Both the position numbers and the translations under genes were made by a program. Below the pieces are notes generated by a model, which had not been told where the DNA came from, did no database searches, and was given only the letters and a program-made list of their open reading frames with translations. A DNA stretch of 44,474 nucleotides from positions 1 to 44,474 of the IMG/VR virus record IMGVR_UViG_3300042691_026441; one strand, given 5' to 3'. The first letter of the stretch is position 1; each line of letters opens with the position of its first letter. This DNA comes from a virus. Below are positions 15,841-25,127 of this stretch, one piece after another.

Positions 15841-17733
15841 ATGGCCGAAGGCCCCCGTCTGCTTCCCCCAAGGGCCGGTGTGTCAAACACCCGGCCCTTT
15901 GTCGATACCGCCGGCGATCTCGTGCCCCTGTCGGCAGAACGCAACTGCCGTCCGTTCGGCGACAAAGCCGATCAGGCGTCGTACGGCACGCGCCCGGGGA
16001 TGCGCAAGGTGTACAGCACGCGGCTTGGTGTTGACGGCAACCGCGCCGTCCGCACGCTCGCGCAGATCAGCCGGGCATCGGCGGTAACCAGCTTCACACT
16101 TGGCGCAAAGACGGACATTGACCCCGGGACCGCAACGCCCAGGCGGTCGGCCCTGCTGGTGGCGAATGTGGCGATCCTGAACACGGCAACCCGCGCGATT
16201 CGGGAGATCCACACCGTCTCGGGCTCGGGAGGACAGGCCCGCGTCCAGCCCGGCGGGTACCCCGCGACGCCCATCAGCATCCCGGCGGCCCCGTCGGGTT
16301 TCCCGAACGTCGGCGTGCCCGCGTGGGTGGCGGTGCATCCGAGCGGATCACTGGCGGCGGTGGCGTTCAACTACACGGCGAGCTCGCAGGTGCGGTGCCT
16401 GCTGGTGTTCATCGACCCCGTGACGGGGATGTACGTCGGCTCCAAGCTCATTGCGCCGTCGGTCGAGGCGGTGGGGAGCGTGAACAACACGAGCGCCGTC
16501 GCGTTCGCGTGGACGAACGAGGCCCTGTGGGTGGGGCGCGGGCGAGAGTTGTGGTATGTGCCCACACCCACGCTCGGCACGCGGGCATCGCTGGCAAACC
16601 CGGAGGTGGTGTCGGCCGCGCTCTCAATCCCGCCGGCGGTGGGCGGTGTCGGGCGGTTTGTGGCCCTGTCCACCGCGACGGTCAACGGCGAAACGATCGT
16701 CTGGGCGGCGTTCGACGGAACGACCGAGCCGATGATCCTCACCAACCCGTCGGCGACGGTGGCGGACCCGACGTGCGCGAAGCACATGCGGGCGGGCATC
16801 GTCCCGCTGGTTCAGCGTCCCGACGTGGCGGAGTTGAGCTACAAGCTCGAACCCCGGGCCCTGTCAACGGCGCCTTCGCTGAGCGATCAGAACGTCGAGG
16901 TGAGCACGACGGGCGACGTGGTGATTCACGGCACCATCCGGTTCTCGCAAACGCTCTTCCGCGCACCGCGCGGGGCGCTGCCAACGGCCGTGGCGATCAA
17001 CCCGGTTGACGCGTCGTGCGTTGTGGCGTTCACGAATCAGGGGTACGGGCCCGACCCGAGCACCCACCCACCCGACGGATCGGTCGGCTACACCACCGTG
17101 GCGAAGTACGAGATTTCCGGCGCGCAGGTGTGGGAGATCGATACCGGCTCGCCGATCGGCACCGAACAGGGCGGCAAGCGTGCGGGCATCGGCACGTATT
17201 ACCCGTGCGACGTGCCCGACGAGGACGGGGCCAACGCGGGAACGACCAACGCCAACGGGCCGGCAATCCGGGCGCTGGCGTGCGATCGTGCCGGGCGGGT
17301 CTTTGCCGCCGGTCGGATCTCGCAGTCGCGGGCAAATGTCTTTGCGCTGGGCTCGGCAAGCGGCGTGCTGCTGTGGCGGTCCGCCACCGAAAGCAACAAC
17401 CCGACATCATCGTCGCCGACGTGGGCAACCCCGGGCGCCCTCAACGGGGGAACGCCCACCAACGGCATCGGCATCGACGCGGCGGATCAGAGCGTGATCG
17501 TGGTTGGCCGGCGCAACGGGACATGGCTCGATCTTGACAACCCGCCCACGGGCAAGGCCGCGATTCTCTGGTCGATCAACCCGGCGACGGGGCTGATCCA
17601 GTGGGGTCACACGCCCATCGAAGACTACACGGCTGGAAGCCCCCCCGACTACACTCCGCTGACAGCCCCCAAAGGGGTAGCCGTCGGCACCGGCGTTGCG
17701 GTGTACGCGATGACCACTGTGACCGACACGTAA
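15841..17733 (+). CDS. Tail protein with beta-propeller-like repeats (nozzle candidate 1)
   Basis: A 630-residue protein. GGAG at 15831-15834 is 6 nt from ATG 15841. Repeated blades such as VFALGSASGVLLWRS and AILWSINPATGLIQWG are of the PQQ/WD-like type, and VAVHPSGSLAAVAFNY fits the same scheme. In short-tailed phages a beta-propeller protein forms the tail nozzle. The N-terminus (RPFGDKADQASYGTRPGMRK) resembles the start of tail proteins that bind the adaptor. The function is inferred from fold type and position. Confidence 0.6.
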   Translation: MAEGPRLLPPRAGVSNTRPFVDTAGDLVPLSAERNCRPFGDKADQASYGTRPGMRKVYSTRLGVDGNRAVRTLAQISRASAVTSFTLGAKTDIDPGTATPRRSALLVANVAILNTATRAIREIHTVSGSGGQARVQPGGYPATPISIPAAPSGFPNVGVPAWVAVHPSGSLAAVAFNYTASSQVRCLLVFIDPVTGMYVGSKLIAPSVEAVGSVNNTSAVAFAWTNEALWVGRGRELWYVPTPTLGTRASLANPEVVSAALSIPPAVGGVGRFVALSTATVNGETIVWAAFDGTTEPMILTNPSATVADPTCAKHMRAGIVPLVQRPDVAELSYKLEPRALSTAPSLSDQNVEVSTTGDVVIHGTIRFSQTLFRAPRGALPTAVAINPVDASCVVAFTNQGYGPDPSTHPPDGSVGYTTVAKYEISGAQVWEIDTGSPIGTEQGGKRAGIGTYYPCDVPDEDGANAGTTNANGPAIRALACDRAGRVFAAGRISQSRANVFALGSASGVLLWRSATESNNPTSSSPTWATPGALNGGTPTNGIGIDAADQSVIVVGRRNGTWLDLDNPPTGKAAILWSINPATGLIQWGHTPIEDYTAGSPPDYTPLTAPKGVAVGTGVAVYAMTTVTDT

Positions 17734-17744
17734 GGAGAACGCTT

Positions 17745-18191
17745 ATGCAGGTTTCGCGACTACGCCAGACGCTCTCGATCCATCTCCCGATTGTCATTAT
17801 GGCTGTGGCTGTGTGGATGTTCGTCATCCCCGCCATGATGCTCAACCCCGGGTGCGCGGGGAACACCGCCAGGAAGACGGTGGGCATCTCGTCGCTGCTG
17901 ATTGCGGTAGGGGGTGTTGATCAGGACGCGCGCGCAGGCATCGCCACCCTTCCCGAGAACGAACAACCGGCGGCAATCCAGACCCTCAACGCGTTCACCA
18001 CCGGGCTTGCGTCCAAGGATCTGGCGACGGTCAACGAGCAGGCCGGCCCGCTGTGGCCGGCGGTCAAGGGCTACGCCGAGCGAGGCATCGACGCACAGGT
18101 TGCCGCCGGCAAAATCACGCCCGCCTTGGCCGAGTCCAAACGCGAACGGGTCGTGCAGTTCGGCCTGACGCTAAACAAGCTCGGCCCGTAA
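17745..18191 (+). CDS. Small membrane-anchored or secreted protein
   Basis: A 148-residue protein with AAGGAG 8 nt before ATG 17745. Residues 12-32 form one hydrophobic segment after a positively charged start (SRLRQ), then LNPGC with Cys37, which resembles but does not match a lipobox. The remainder is soluble and helical (NEQPAAIQTLNAFTTGL, then ESKRERVVQFGLTLNKL). It could be a lipoprotein, a lysis accessory (spanin-like) or a virion membrane protein that acts in ejection. Its place inside the tail block fits the last idea; nothing decides between them. Confidence 0.6.
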   Translation: MQVSRLRQTLSIHLPIVIMAVAVWMFVIPAMMLNPGCAGNTARKTVGISSLLIAVGGVDQDARAGIATLPENEQPAAIQTLNAFTTGLASKDLATVNEQAGPLWPAVKGYAERGIDAQVAAGKITPALAESKRERVVQFGLTLNKLGP

Positions 18192-18249
18192 CGCGCAACA
18201 ATCTCGGCTGATCGTTTCATTTCATCACCTCAAACTGAAGGAGCCTTTC

Positions 18250-18558
18250 GTGAGCATCAACGCAGACCAACTCGGCAACGATCTTCTCGAAGTGGTCAAA
18301 TCGACCGCGGCGGACCTTGGGATCAGTCTGAAAGACGATCTCTCCGAGACGGCGAAGTACACCGCGGAGCGTCTTCGCCACATTTCCGCCAGCGTGAACG
18401 ATCCGAACTTCACCCAGATCGTGCGGATTGAATCCGAGAACATCGCCCTCAACGCGGCGCGCAGCGCCATCGTCGCCGGCGACAAGACCGATCAGGCTTT
18501 CAAGAACGTGATCCAGGGCGCGTTGAACATCGCCGCCCGCGTGCTGATTGCCGTCTGA
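18250..18558 (+). CDS. Small helical hypothetical protein
   Basis: A 102-residue protein starting at GTG 18250, with AAGGAG 6 nt upstream. It looks wholly alpha-helical and acidic (DDLSETAKYTAERLRHIS), ending in a hydrophobic helix (NVIQGALNIAARVLIAV). The composition recalls small phage proteins that coat or line a membrane, or small helical holin-associated proteins, but no motif confirms this. It follows the membrane protein at 17745. Confidence 0.55.
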   Translation: MSINADQLGNDLLEVVKSTAADLGISLKDDLSETAKYTAERLRHISASVNDPNFTQIVRIESENIALNAARSAIVAGDKTDQAFKNVIQGALNIAARVLIAV

Positions 18559-18562
18559 ACCC

Positions 18563-18958
18563 ATGGCCTCCAAGAGCATCTATCTTGCAAACGCAACGCT
18601 CGACCACTTTCTCGGTGGTCCGGCGTTTTCACCGCCCGCGGTGCTGCTGGTCGGGTTGTTCACCACCAGCCCAACGCCGAGCACCGCAGGCGTCGAAGTC
18701 TCAGGAACCGGGTACGCACGCGTGCAGGTTCCGAACACATCCGCGACGTGGACGCCAGCGGCGGCGGGCTCAAAGTCGAACGCGTCCCCGATCACCTTCC
18801 CCGTCGCCGGCGGATCGTGGGGGACGGTGGTTGCCGTCGGCCTCTTCAACGAAAGCGGCACGCTCCTGTATTTCGGCCCCCTGACGGCATCGCTGACCGT
18901 CACGTCGGGCGAAGCGTTCACAATCCCCACCGGCGCCTTTGTCGCCTCTGAGTCGTGA
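18563..18958 (+). CDS. Phage tail-fibre-like protein of the EVSGTGYAR type
   Basis: A 131-residue protein. It follows a pattern I know from many phages: a short N-terminal helix (YLANATLDHFLGG), a strand (VLLVGLFTTSPT), then GVEVSGTGYARVQV, then FPVAGGSWGTVVAVGLFNESGTLLYFGPL, then an even strand series. Such proteins are commonly labelled tail fibre or baseplate-like; the exact role is not proven. The ATG at 18563 lies 4 nt after the previous stop with no clear ribosome binding site, so coupling is likely. Confidence 0.7.
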   Translation: MASKSIYLANATLDHFLGGPAFSPPAVLLVGLFTTSPTPSTAGVEVSGTGYARVQVPNTSATWTPAAAGSKSNASPITFPVAGGSWGTVVAVGLFNESGTLLYFGPLTASLTVTSGEAFTIPTGAFVASES

Positions 18959-18967
18959 GATCAAAGC

Positions 18968-19774
18968 ATGGCCATCACCACCATCGACCAGCTTGCCGCC
19001 GGATTCACCCCGCCCAACGCGTTCTTCAAGAACGCCGTCGCGTCGCTCACCGCCGGGCGCTGGCATTCGCTTTGGTCGGTCGATGGGCGTCCGAGCGCTG
19101 GCGCTACGCCGGCGGCCACACCGGGCGCCGTCCCCGACAACACCACCGCTGGGGCTCTGCCGTACAACCTGCCCGTCGGTGGGCGGTTGACGTATCTGGC
19201 GCGGCTTGCGGCGGCGGCGGGCGTGCCCGGCACGCTGCTGGTCTACGACCGTCTCTGCCATGTTGCGTCGATCAACGGGGGCTTGGTGGGTGCCCAGACG
19301 GTCAACTCGGCGGCGCTGACTCGCCCCGACGCCAACGGGAACGGCGTCGAGGCGTGGGTGGAATACTTCGCCGCGGCGGTGGGCACGAGCACCGTCAGCA
19401 TCAGTTACACCAACTCGCTGGGGGTTTCCGGGCGAACGTCGCCGGCTGTGACCCTCCCCGCGACCATCGCCGCCGGCACGATGATCCCACTGCCCCTTGC
19501 GGCGGGCGATACCGGCGTGCGGTCGGTGCAGACCATCACACACGCGGGCGCGTCGGGCGGGACGAACGTGGGCGTCACGCTGCTGAGGCAGATTGCGCAA
19601 ATCCCGCTCCCGGCGGCGAACATCAACACAGTCGCCAACGCCATTGAGCTTGGGATGCCGCTCATTCAGGAACGCGTTTCACCCCAACAGGGCGCGTGCA
19701 TCGCCTTCGCGCTGCTGCTGCAAAGCACCAGCGCCGGCCCGTTGTACGGTCAAGCGGTCCTTGCGCAAGGATGA
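18968..19774 (+). CDS. Probable tail/virion structural protein
   Basis: A 268-residue protein. It begins with a helical segment (TIDQLAAGFTPPNAFFKNAV), then a Gly, Ala and Thr-rich beta domain. The string LLVYDRLCHVASINGGLVGAQTVNSAALTR is close to VLxDRLxHxGGLSG motifs that I associate with phage structural proteins of unknown place in the virion. It lies between the fibre-like gene and the second large tail protein. Confidence 0.6.
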   Translation: MAITTIDQLAAGFTPPNAFFKNAVASLTAGRWHSLWSVDGRPSAGATPAATPGAVPDNTTAGALPYNLPVGGRLTYLARLAAAAGVPGTLLVYDRLCHVASINGGLVGAQTVNSAALTRPDANGNGVEAWVEYFAAAVGTSTVSISYTNSLGVSGRTSPAVTLPATIAAGTMIPLPLAAGDTGVRSVQTITHAGASGGTNVGVTLLRQIAQIPLPAANINTVANAIELGMPLIQERVSPQQGACIAFALLLQSTSAGPLYGQAVLAQG

Positions 19775-19780
19775 TCGATC

Positions 19781-21874
19781 ATGGTGTGGTTCGGACAGTC
19801 GCCGCTCAACTCGTCGCCGACCAACCCGGCGGCGCTGGTGGACACGTCCGGCGATCTTCGCCAGCTCGTGTCGTTGTGGTTCTTTGGTCAGGCGATCGAG
19901 TCCGCGATCGTCAACGTTTTCGGGTCATCAACCGTGCAAGCCACGGCGCGCAAGGCCCAATGGTCCTACGCCACCGACGGCTGGACGCTCCAATCCGGAA
20001 CGCGAAGCGTGGTGATGCTCGCAACCCCGAGCAGCGACAATCAGGCCATCAGGCTCACCATCGCCGACGCGTCCAAGGAAGTCCTTGCGATGGTGCTCGC
20101 GTCCGAAGACGGGCGGAACGCCTTTGAGGTTGGTGTCGTCAAAGGCGCAACGATTGGCGGTGCTCTGACCGCCGGCGAAAACTACGCCGTGATCCGCCGG
20201 GTGGCGGAGGCCCAGCCGATCGACGACGCCAGCGGCAACTTTGCCGTCACCAACGCGGCGGGCGATATCCCCGCGAGCGCCGGCGCGTACGTGAACGTCA
20301 ACGCCATCGTGCCCGACGGGCGGATCTTCACCATCGAGGTGCGCAAGACCGGCGGGTTCATCGAGCTGCGGATCGACGACAACCAAACCCCGGTGATCCG
20401 CCACCGCATCACCGCCACCTACACCCCGTCAACCGCCAATGTGCCAACCTTCGCCCCATCGCAATATGGGGGTTTCCCCAATCAGAAGGCGGTGGGGTTT
20501 GTGTCTGCGGCGTCCGGCGCCCGCGTGATCTCCGCCGCGGTTTACTCGCTGGACGGCCAAACCACGTCGCGGGCGGACGTGCTGGTGGCGATCGCCGGGG
20601 GCAACGTGTACGCGGCTCTGGGCGACGCTGAGCCGATCTTGGTGGCGGCGGGGGCTTTCCCCCCCGACGTGTTCGTCTCGGCTGGGGAGTTCAATGGCGT
20701 GCTCCACATGGTCGGTGGCGGGGTTGCCCGCACGCTGGACCCCATCACCCTGACCGTCTCGCCGTACACCGCCACGGCGGGGACGCTCCCGGGGCAGACA
20801 ACCCCGGGCACGACCAGCGCGGGGATCGTGTCGTCGTATCTCTCCCGCTTGACGTTCGCCGGAATCAAGGGGGACGAGCAGAACCTGCTGTACACCGCCG
20901 TGAACGACGCGTTCGATCTGGACACGGGGAGCGATCTTGCGGGCGCAGCCTTTGCGCTGTCCGGGTACCGTGCCAACCGCATCGGCAAGCCGGTTATCGC
21001 GGTTCAGCAGGCCAGCAACTCCGCGCAGATCATCGGTTGCACGGACACGATCTACACCGTCATTGGTGACCCGGCGCTCGGGCAGATCCAGTCGGTGCCG
21101 AAGTCGCTCGATATCGGGATCTCGGGGATGAGCGCCATGTGGTTGGCGGCGGAGGGGCGCGTGGTGGGCCACTCCCCTTCCGGGTTCCTGCTGATCCCGC
21201 AAGGGGGCGATGTCATCAACCTGTCGGCGTCGGTGCTCACGCAGGGCATCCAAATCGACCCGCTGATGATCGACCAATACCGGACGATCGTGGTCCGCGA
21301 TCCTGTGCGCCACGGGGTTCACGTGTTCATCACGCCCCTCGTGGGCAACGGTCTGCATTTCTGGTACTGCGAGCGCACGGGCGGGTATCAGCCGGGTGCG
21401 GGCGGCTTCCATCCGGAGACGTTCCCCACCGACATGCAACCCTTCTCGGCGTGCGTCTGGCGCGGCGAGGTGGCGATCGGGTGCAAGGACGGGTACATCC
21501 GAAAGTTTGACGACGCCCAGGACACCGACGACGGCGCGCCGATCGACTCGTTCACAACCCTGAGCGCCTTGGCGTTTGGAACGCAGCACGAGGAAGCGGA
21601 GATCGCGCGGCTGGAGTTCATTCTGGCCCAGAAATCCGCGCCCGCGCGGGTGCGGGTGTACAAGGGACTCACCAGCGAGTTCGCCTACGACCCCGCGCGC
21701 CGCAAGGTGCTGCTCAACACCCGGATCGTCGGCCCCAAGCCCGTCCCGCTCACGCAACTGCTCAAGGGGCCCGCGCTGCTGGTGGAGCTGTCCCCGTTCA
21801 CGCCGGGGACGCGGTTTCGCATCGAGTACGTCGGCGGGCAGGTTTCGCTGGGCAGAGACCGCACGGGCCGGTGA
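19781..21874 (+). CDS. Large tail protein (nozzle candidate 2)
   Basis: A 697-residue protein. The N-terminus (SPLNSSPTNPAALVDTSGD) and the centre are strand-rich. Residues from about 480 on (HVFITPLVGNGLHFWYCERTGG, then AIGCKDGYIRKFDDAQDTDDGAPIDS, then RVRVYKG) are like the C-terminal half of nozzle/tail tubular proteins of short-tailed phages, in which a propeller-type domain reads sensor-like blades. AAGG lies 10 nt before the ATG. The presence of two large propeller-like tail proteins is noteworthy. Confidence 0.6.
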   Translation: MVWFGQSPLNSSPTNPAALVDTSGDLRQLVSLWFFGQAIESAIVNVFGSSTVQATARKAQWSYATDGWTLQSGTRSVVMLATPSSDNQAIRLTIADASKEVLAMVLASEDGRNAFEVGVVKGATIGGALTAGENYAVIRRVAEAQPIDDASGNFAVTNAAGDIPASAGAYVNVNAIVPDGRIFTIEVRKTGGFIELRIDDNQTPVIRHRITATYTPSTANVPTFAPSQYGGFPNQKAVGFVSAASGARVISAAVYSLDGQTTSRADVLVAIAGGNVYAALGDAEPILVAAGAFPPDVFVSAGEFNGVLHMVGGGVARTLDPITLTVSPYTATAGTLPGQTTPGTTSAGIVSSYLSRLTFAGIKGDEQNLLYTAVNDAFDLDTGSDLAGAAFALSGYRANRIGKPVIAVQQASNSAQIIGCTDTIYTVIGDPALGQIQSVPKSLDIGISGMSAMWLAAEGRVVGHSPSGFLLIPQGGDVINLSASVLTQGIQIDPLMIDQYRTIVVRDPVRHGVHVFITPLVGNGLHFWYCERTGGYQPGAGGFHPETFPTDMQPFSACVWRGEVAIGCKDGYIRKFDDAQDTDDGAPIDSFTTLSALAFGTQHEEAEIARLEFILAQKSAPARVRVYKGLTSEFAYDPARRKVLLNTRIVGPKPVPLTQLLKGPALLVELSPFTPGTRFRIEYVGGQVSLGRDRTGR

Positions 21875-21886
21875 TAGACTTGAAAC

Positions 21887-22363
21887 ATGCCAGCCCGAAC
21901 AGCCCCGCAGGGCCCGAACACCCTCCCAGACATTCAGGCCGCCGTGTCGGCGATCGCGCGGATGTTCGACGATCCGATCGCGGCGGTGCGGGCGTCGTTC
22001 TCTCCTGAGGTGTCGTCGGGCGTGCGGAGGCTGACGCTCGAAGTAGTCGATCGCAACGAGGCTCGGTACGCGCCCAAGTCGTTCACCGATCTCCCTCGCC
22101 AGCGCGGCGGTCGTTGGCTGGTGGTGTGGTATCTGGCGTCGTCAGAGTTCGGGACGATGCTTTCGCCCGGCATCACCTACATCCGCGGAGCTGAGCGCGG
22201 GACGGTGGGAAGCCTGTTCATCTCGCAGACCGACGACGCCGGCTACGTGGAGGTCGAGATTACAAAGGCGGACCCGGGCGACGTGTGGGCGCACGCGCTG
22301 GCGATCGGGCCTCTACGATCGAAGGGAATCGATTGGACGACAGGCGAGGTTTACAAGGACTGA
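21887..22363 (+). CDS. Hypothetical protein, possibly made from a leaderless transcript
   Basis: A 158-residue protein, family unknown. No ribosome binding site is visible. Instead TGATAGACT, an extended -10-like element, ends 6 nt before the ATG, so transcription could start at the A of the start codon. The protein has a helical first third (IQAAVSAIARMFDDPIAAVRASF), then strands (WLVVWYLASSEF; GSLFISQTDDAGYVEVEITK), and no membrane segment. It precedes the ejection-type proteins. Confidence 0.6.
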   Translation: MPARTAPQGPNTLPDIQAAVSAIARMFDDPIAAVRASFSPEVSSGVRRLTLEVVDRNEARYAPKSFTDLPRQRGGRWLVVWYLASSEFGTMLSPGITYIRGAERGTVGSLFISQTDDAGYVEVEITKADPGDVWAHALAIGPLRSKGIDWTTGEVYKD

Positions 22364-22383
22364 CCCCGAGCAGGAGGCTCACC
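22361..22383 (+). repeat. 23-nt leader repeat, copy 2 (copy 1 at 15092-15114)
   Basis: Identical to copy 1, including the stop codon, GAGC (22368-22371), AGGAG loop and GCTC (22377-22380). Confidence 0.85.
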
Positions 22384-22384
22384 G

Positions 22385-23329
22385 ATGGACCCGATGACAC
22401 TTATGGCCTTGTCTGGATTGTTGGGTGCGGGCATCTCTTCGGCGGGCGGGTTGCTCGGGGCGAAATCCCAGAATGCGGCCGCGCGCGACGCGTTCAACTA
22501 CGACGCCAACACGCGCACGCAGTCGATGAACCGGGCGAACATGGCCATGTTCGGGTTCGATCCCTATCTGGACTCGCTCACCGCCGGCGAAGGCGGCTCG
22601 CAGCGTTCTCGGGAAGCCTCCGCGCGGTTCAACGCGAGCATCGGCGGGCCGATCCATGACCAGCTACGCATGTTTGCGCAGCAGGGCCAGGACGATCTGG
22701 CCGGCAACCTGCGCCGCTTCGACGCGCAGACGCCCCGGCTTGCCGCGTTCGGACGGGGCGCCGAAGGCATCGCGCAGGACTACGGCGCCGGGCGTGAGGC
22801 CGTGATCCGCCAAGACTTCAAAGACACGCTCGGGAGCATGAACCGTCAATCGGCGGCGAACCTGTCCGGGCTGGGCATGAACAGCTTGGTGGCGAATCAG
22901 CAGGCGGGGAACGCGTCGCGGGTGGCGAAGGGTCAGGCCGACGCGCTCACGTCGCTCGGGATGCAGAAAACCGACCGCGTTCTCGGCGCTCGGCAGGTGC
23001 AGGCGGGGCGGGAGTACGGGCGCGATTCGGAACGCACGACGCTTGGGAATCAGACCGCCGCCGGCATGGACGCCCTTCGTCGCCAGCCCCTCAACGCTGT
23101 GTTGCAGTCGTTCACCGACCCGGCGTTCAACCGGGCGGTGGGCGGGTCGAGCGCCGGGTATCTTGCCCAGGCTGGCGCGTCGCCCCTTGGGAGCCTGTTC
23201 GCCAACGCGGGCAACTCGATCTCAACCCTTGGCCCGATGCTGGCGATGATGCAGATGTTCGGTGGCGGCGGAGGAGGCGGTGGCAGCGGCGGCGCGTCGA
23301 TGTTGCCGTACGTTGGACGTGCTGGCTGA
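22385..23329 (+). CDS. Candidate internal/ejection protein 1
   Basis: A 314-residue protein. It starts with a hydrophobic glycine-rich helix (LSGLLGAGISSAGGLLGAKS) and then long Gln, Ala, Arg-rich amphipathic helices (AARDAFNYDANTRTQSMNRANMAM), ending in a Gly run of about eight residues. This build (membrane-active start, helical body, no enzyme motif) is typical of proteins stored in the head and ejected with the DNA. The gene order with the next two genes supports that. Confidence 0.65.
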   Translation: MDPMTLMALSGLLGAGISSAGGLLGAKSQNAAARDAFNYDANTRTQSMNRANMAMFGFDPYLDSLTAGEGGSQRSREASARFNASIGGPIHDQLRMFAQQGQDDLAGNLRRFDAQTPRLAAFGRGAEGIAQDYGAGREAVIRQDFKDTLGSMNRQSAANLSGLGMNSLVANQQAGNASRVAKGQADALTSLGMQKTDRVLGARQVQAGREYGRDSERTTLGNQTAAGMDALRRQPLNAVLQSFTDPAFNRAVGGSSAGYLAQAGASPLGSLFANAGNSISTLGPMLAMMQMFGGGGGGGGSGGASMLPYVGRAG

Positions 23330-23343
23330 AAAGGAATACGACC

Positions 23344-24630
23344 ATGGGCATCGTCAACTCGGGCGCATCGCAAGCGCTGGCGCAAGGTCTACAGCTTGCG
23401 CTCCAAGTTCAGCAGATGGCGCAGCAGCAGCAGGCTCAGCAGGCCCAGCAAGATCTGGCCGGTCGTCGTATGGACTTTGCCGATCGGCAGTTTTCCTACG
23501 GCGTTCAGCAGAACGAGGCCGAGGAGATGCAGCGCCGGTCGGCTGGCATGGCCGACGCCCAGCTCGCGTCATCGCTCGGCATGTTCTCGTCGCTCCCCGG
23601 CGACGGGGAACAGCAGGGGCCACCAGCGCCCGATCAGGAGCTTCTGAGTTTCTTCGCCGACGCCGATCCCGTGATCCGCCGCGGGCTGATAAACGAGCAC
23701 ATCAAAGACCAGTCGCGGGTACGGACGGAGACGGCCAACACCGGTCGCCGGGCCGAGTGGTTCAACAAGCGGGCGGCGGTGCTCGATCAGATGCTCATGG
23801 AACAGAAGCTCACCAGCGAGCAGCACGCTTGGCAGATGATGGACGCGGAGGCGGTGCGCGACAATCTCCCGCGCCCCAAGTTCATGGACGACAGCACCCA
23901 GCGCGGCGGAATGTCGGGCGGCGCCGGCGTCCCGTCGGACGAGCAGATCGCCGCGGCGCTGGCGTCGGTTGAGGACGCGCCCCAGAACGAGAAGGCCGTG
24001 CGGACGGCGGCGGCGCTCGGGGTGAAGCCGACCGCGACGATGATCAGCAGCATGTTCAGCACGGCCAAACCGCCGTCGCTCAACCAACAGCCGGCGTTCA
24101 GGATCGCGGACGAAGAAGTGAAGTTTGCGAAGCAGGTGGCGATGCAGGCAATGAGGCAGCGGGACGAAGCCCGGAATCTGTACGGGTCGTCCACGGCGCC
24201 CGAGGTTTTGGAGGCGGAGAAGGCGCTTCAGGAGGCGTTGAGCGTTCACGCAAAGGCCATGGCGCAATACCGCGCGGCGGCGGCTGGTGCGTCCCCGGTG
24301 CAGACCGGCCCGTCCATGCCGGGAAGCACGCCCCAATCACAGATGCCCCAGACCGTGTACGACATGGGCATGTCGGTTGGATCGTCGGCGGTCCCAGCCA
24401 AAACCCCATCGCAGTTCATCAACCCGGGCGACCCGGAGTACGACGCAAACAAGGTTCCTCCGCTCGGGGCATTGGTCCGGCTTGGCAGCGGGCGGGTAAC
24501 GCCCGTCACCGCCGCGTACATCGACGAGGTGCGCGGTCGGCTGGGCGCGTCTTTGTACCGTCTTCCAGAAAGTCAACGCGCCGCCGCGCTTCGTGAAGCC
24601 GTGCTCATGCAGCTCGAACGGGGCGAATAA
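23344..24630 (+). CDS. Candidate internal/ejection protein 2, Gln-rich N-terminus
   Basis: A 428-residue protein with AAAAGGAA upstream. The first 60 residues are Gln-rich and helical (LQVQQMAQQQQAQQAQQDL); the rest is long helices with a Pro/Ser linker near 320-340. No catalytic motif is seen. Gln-rich, all-helical proteins are common next to ejection genes in short-tailed phages. It could form part of an internal core or a tunnel through the cell envelope. Confidence 0.6.
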   Translation: MGIVNSGASQALAQGLQLALQVQQMAQQQQAQQAQQDLAGRRMDFADRQFSYGVQQNEAEEMQRRSAGMADAQLASSLGMFSSLPGDGEQQGPPAPDQELLSFFADADPVIRRGLINEHIKDQSRVRTETANTGRRAEWFNKRAAVLDQMLMEQKLTSEQHAWQMMDAEAVRDNLPRPKFMDDSTQRGGMSGGAGVPSDEQIAAALASVEDAPQNEKAVRTAAALGVKPTATMISSMFSTAKPPSLNQQPAFRIADEEVKFAKQVAMQAMRQRDEARNLYGSSTAPEVLEAEKALQEALSVHAKAMAQYRAAAAGASPVQTGPSMPGSTPQSQMPQTVYDMGMSVGSSAVPAKTPSQFINPGDPEYDANKVPPLGALVRLGSGRVTPVTAAYIDEVRGRLGASLYRLPESQRAAALREAVLMQLERGE

Positions 24631-24641
24631 GGAGATTCCCA

Positions 24642-25127
24642 ATGAGCAGCACGCGCATCACCCTTGCGGTCCACCACACCGCCGGCGGCCACACCACGTC
24701 ATTCGGTTCGCGGGATCACCCCAGCGAGTACGTGTCGTCGGTTGTCGGCGTCTCCAACTCCGACGTGTTCATCTGTCCATCCGGATCATTGCAGACGCTC
24801 TACCAGTATGCGGACTCGAACCCCGGGATCTCCGCGCTCGTGGTGACAGCCGACCAGGACGGAACGCTTTGGTTGCAGGGCGCCACGGCCAACGGGGCAA
24901 ACCCGACGTGGAACGCGGTGCCGATGCGGGCGAACATGCCCGCGTGCATCTCGGCGGAGTCGTTGCCGACGAACGTTGACCCGTCCGCGCACGCCACCGA
25001 CGCCGGCGGCGTCCCTTCCGGCGCGATTTCAATCAATGAGACAACGGGCGTGCTCTACAAAGCCGTCTTTCAACCCGCTAGCGCTGTCAACACCCCCACC
25101 ACCATCAAAACCTTCCGGTGCAACTGA
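24642..25127 (+). CDS. Hypothetical virion protein
   Basis: A 161-residue protein with AAGGAG before ATG 24642. It is beta-rich (RITLAVHHTAGGHTTSFG, then SALVVTADQDGTLWLQG) and ends TPTTIKTFRCN. The repeated small strands and the Asp/Gly turns suggest a compact sandwich. The stop TGA overlaps the start of the giant gene as TGATG, so the two are translationally coupled. Confidence 0.6.
   Translation: MSSTRITLAVHHTAGGHTTSFGSRDHPSEYVSSVVGVSNSDVFICPSGSLQTLYQYADSNPGISALVVTADQDGTLWLQGATANGANPTWNAVPMRANMPACISAESLPTNVDPSAHATDAGGVPSGAISINETTGVLYKAVFQPASAVNTPTTIKTFRCN

Noticed and set aside
20429-21757. A 442-codon minus-strand open frame
   Set aside because: Antisense to the large tail protein; the composition is typical of a shadow frame.
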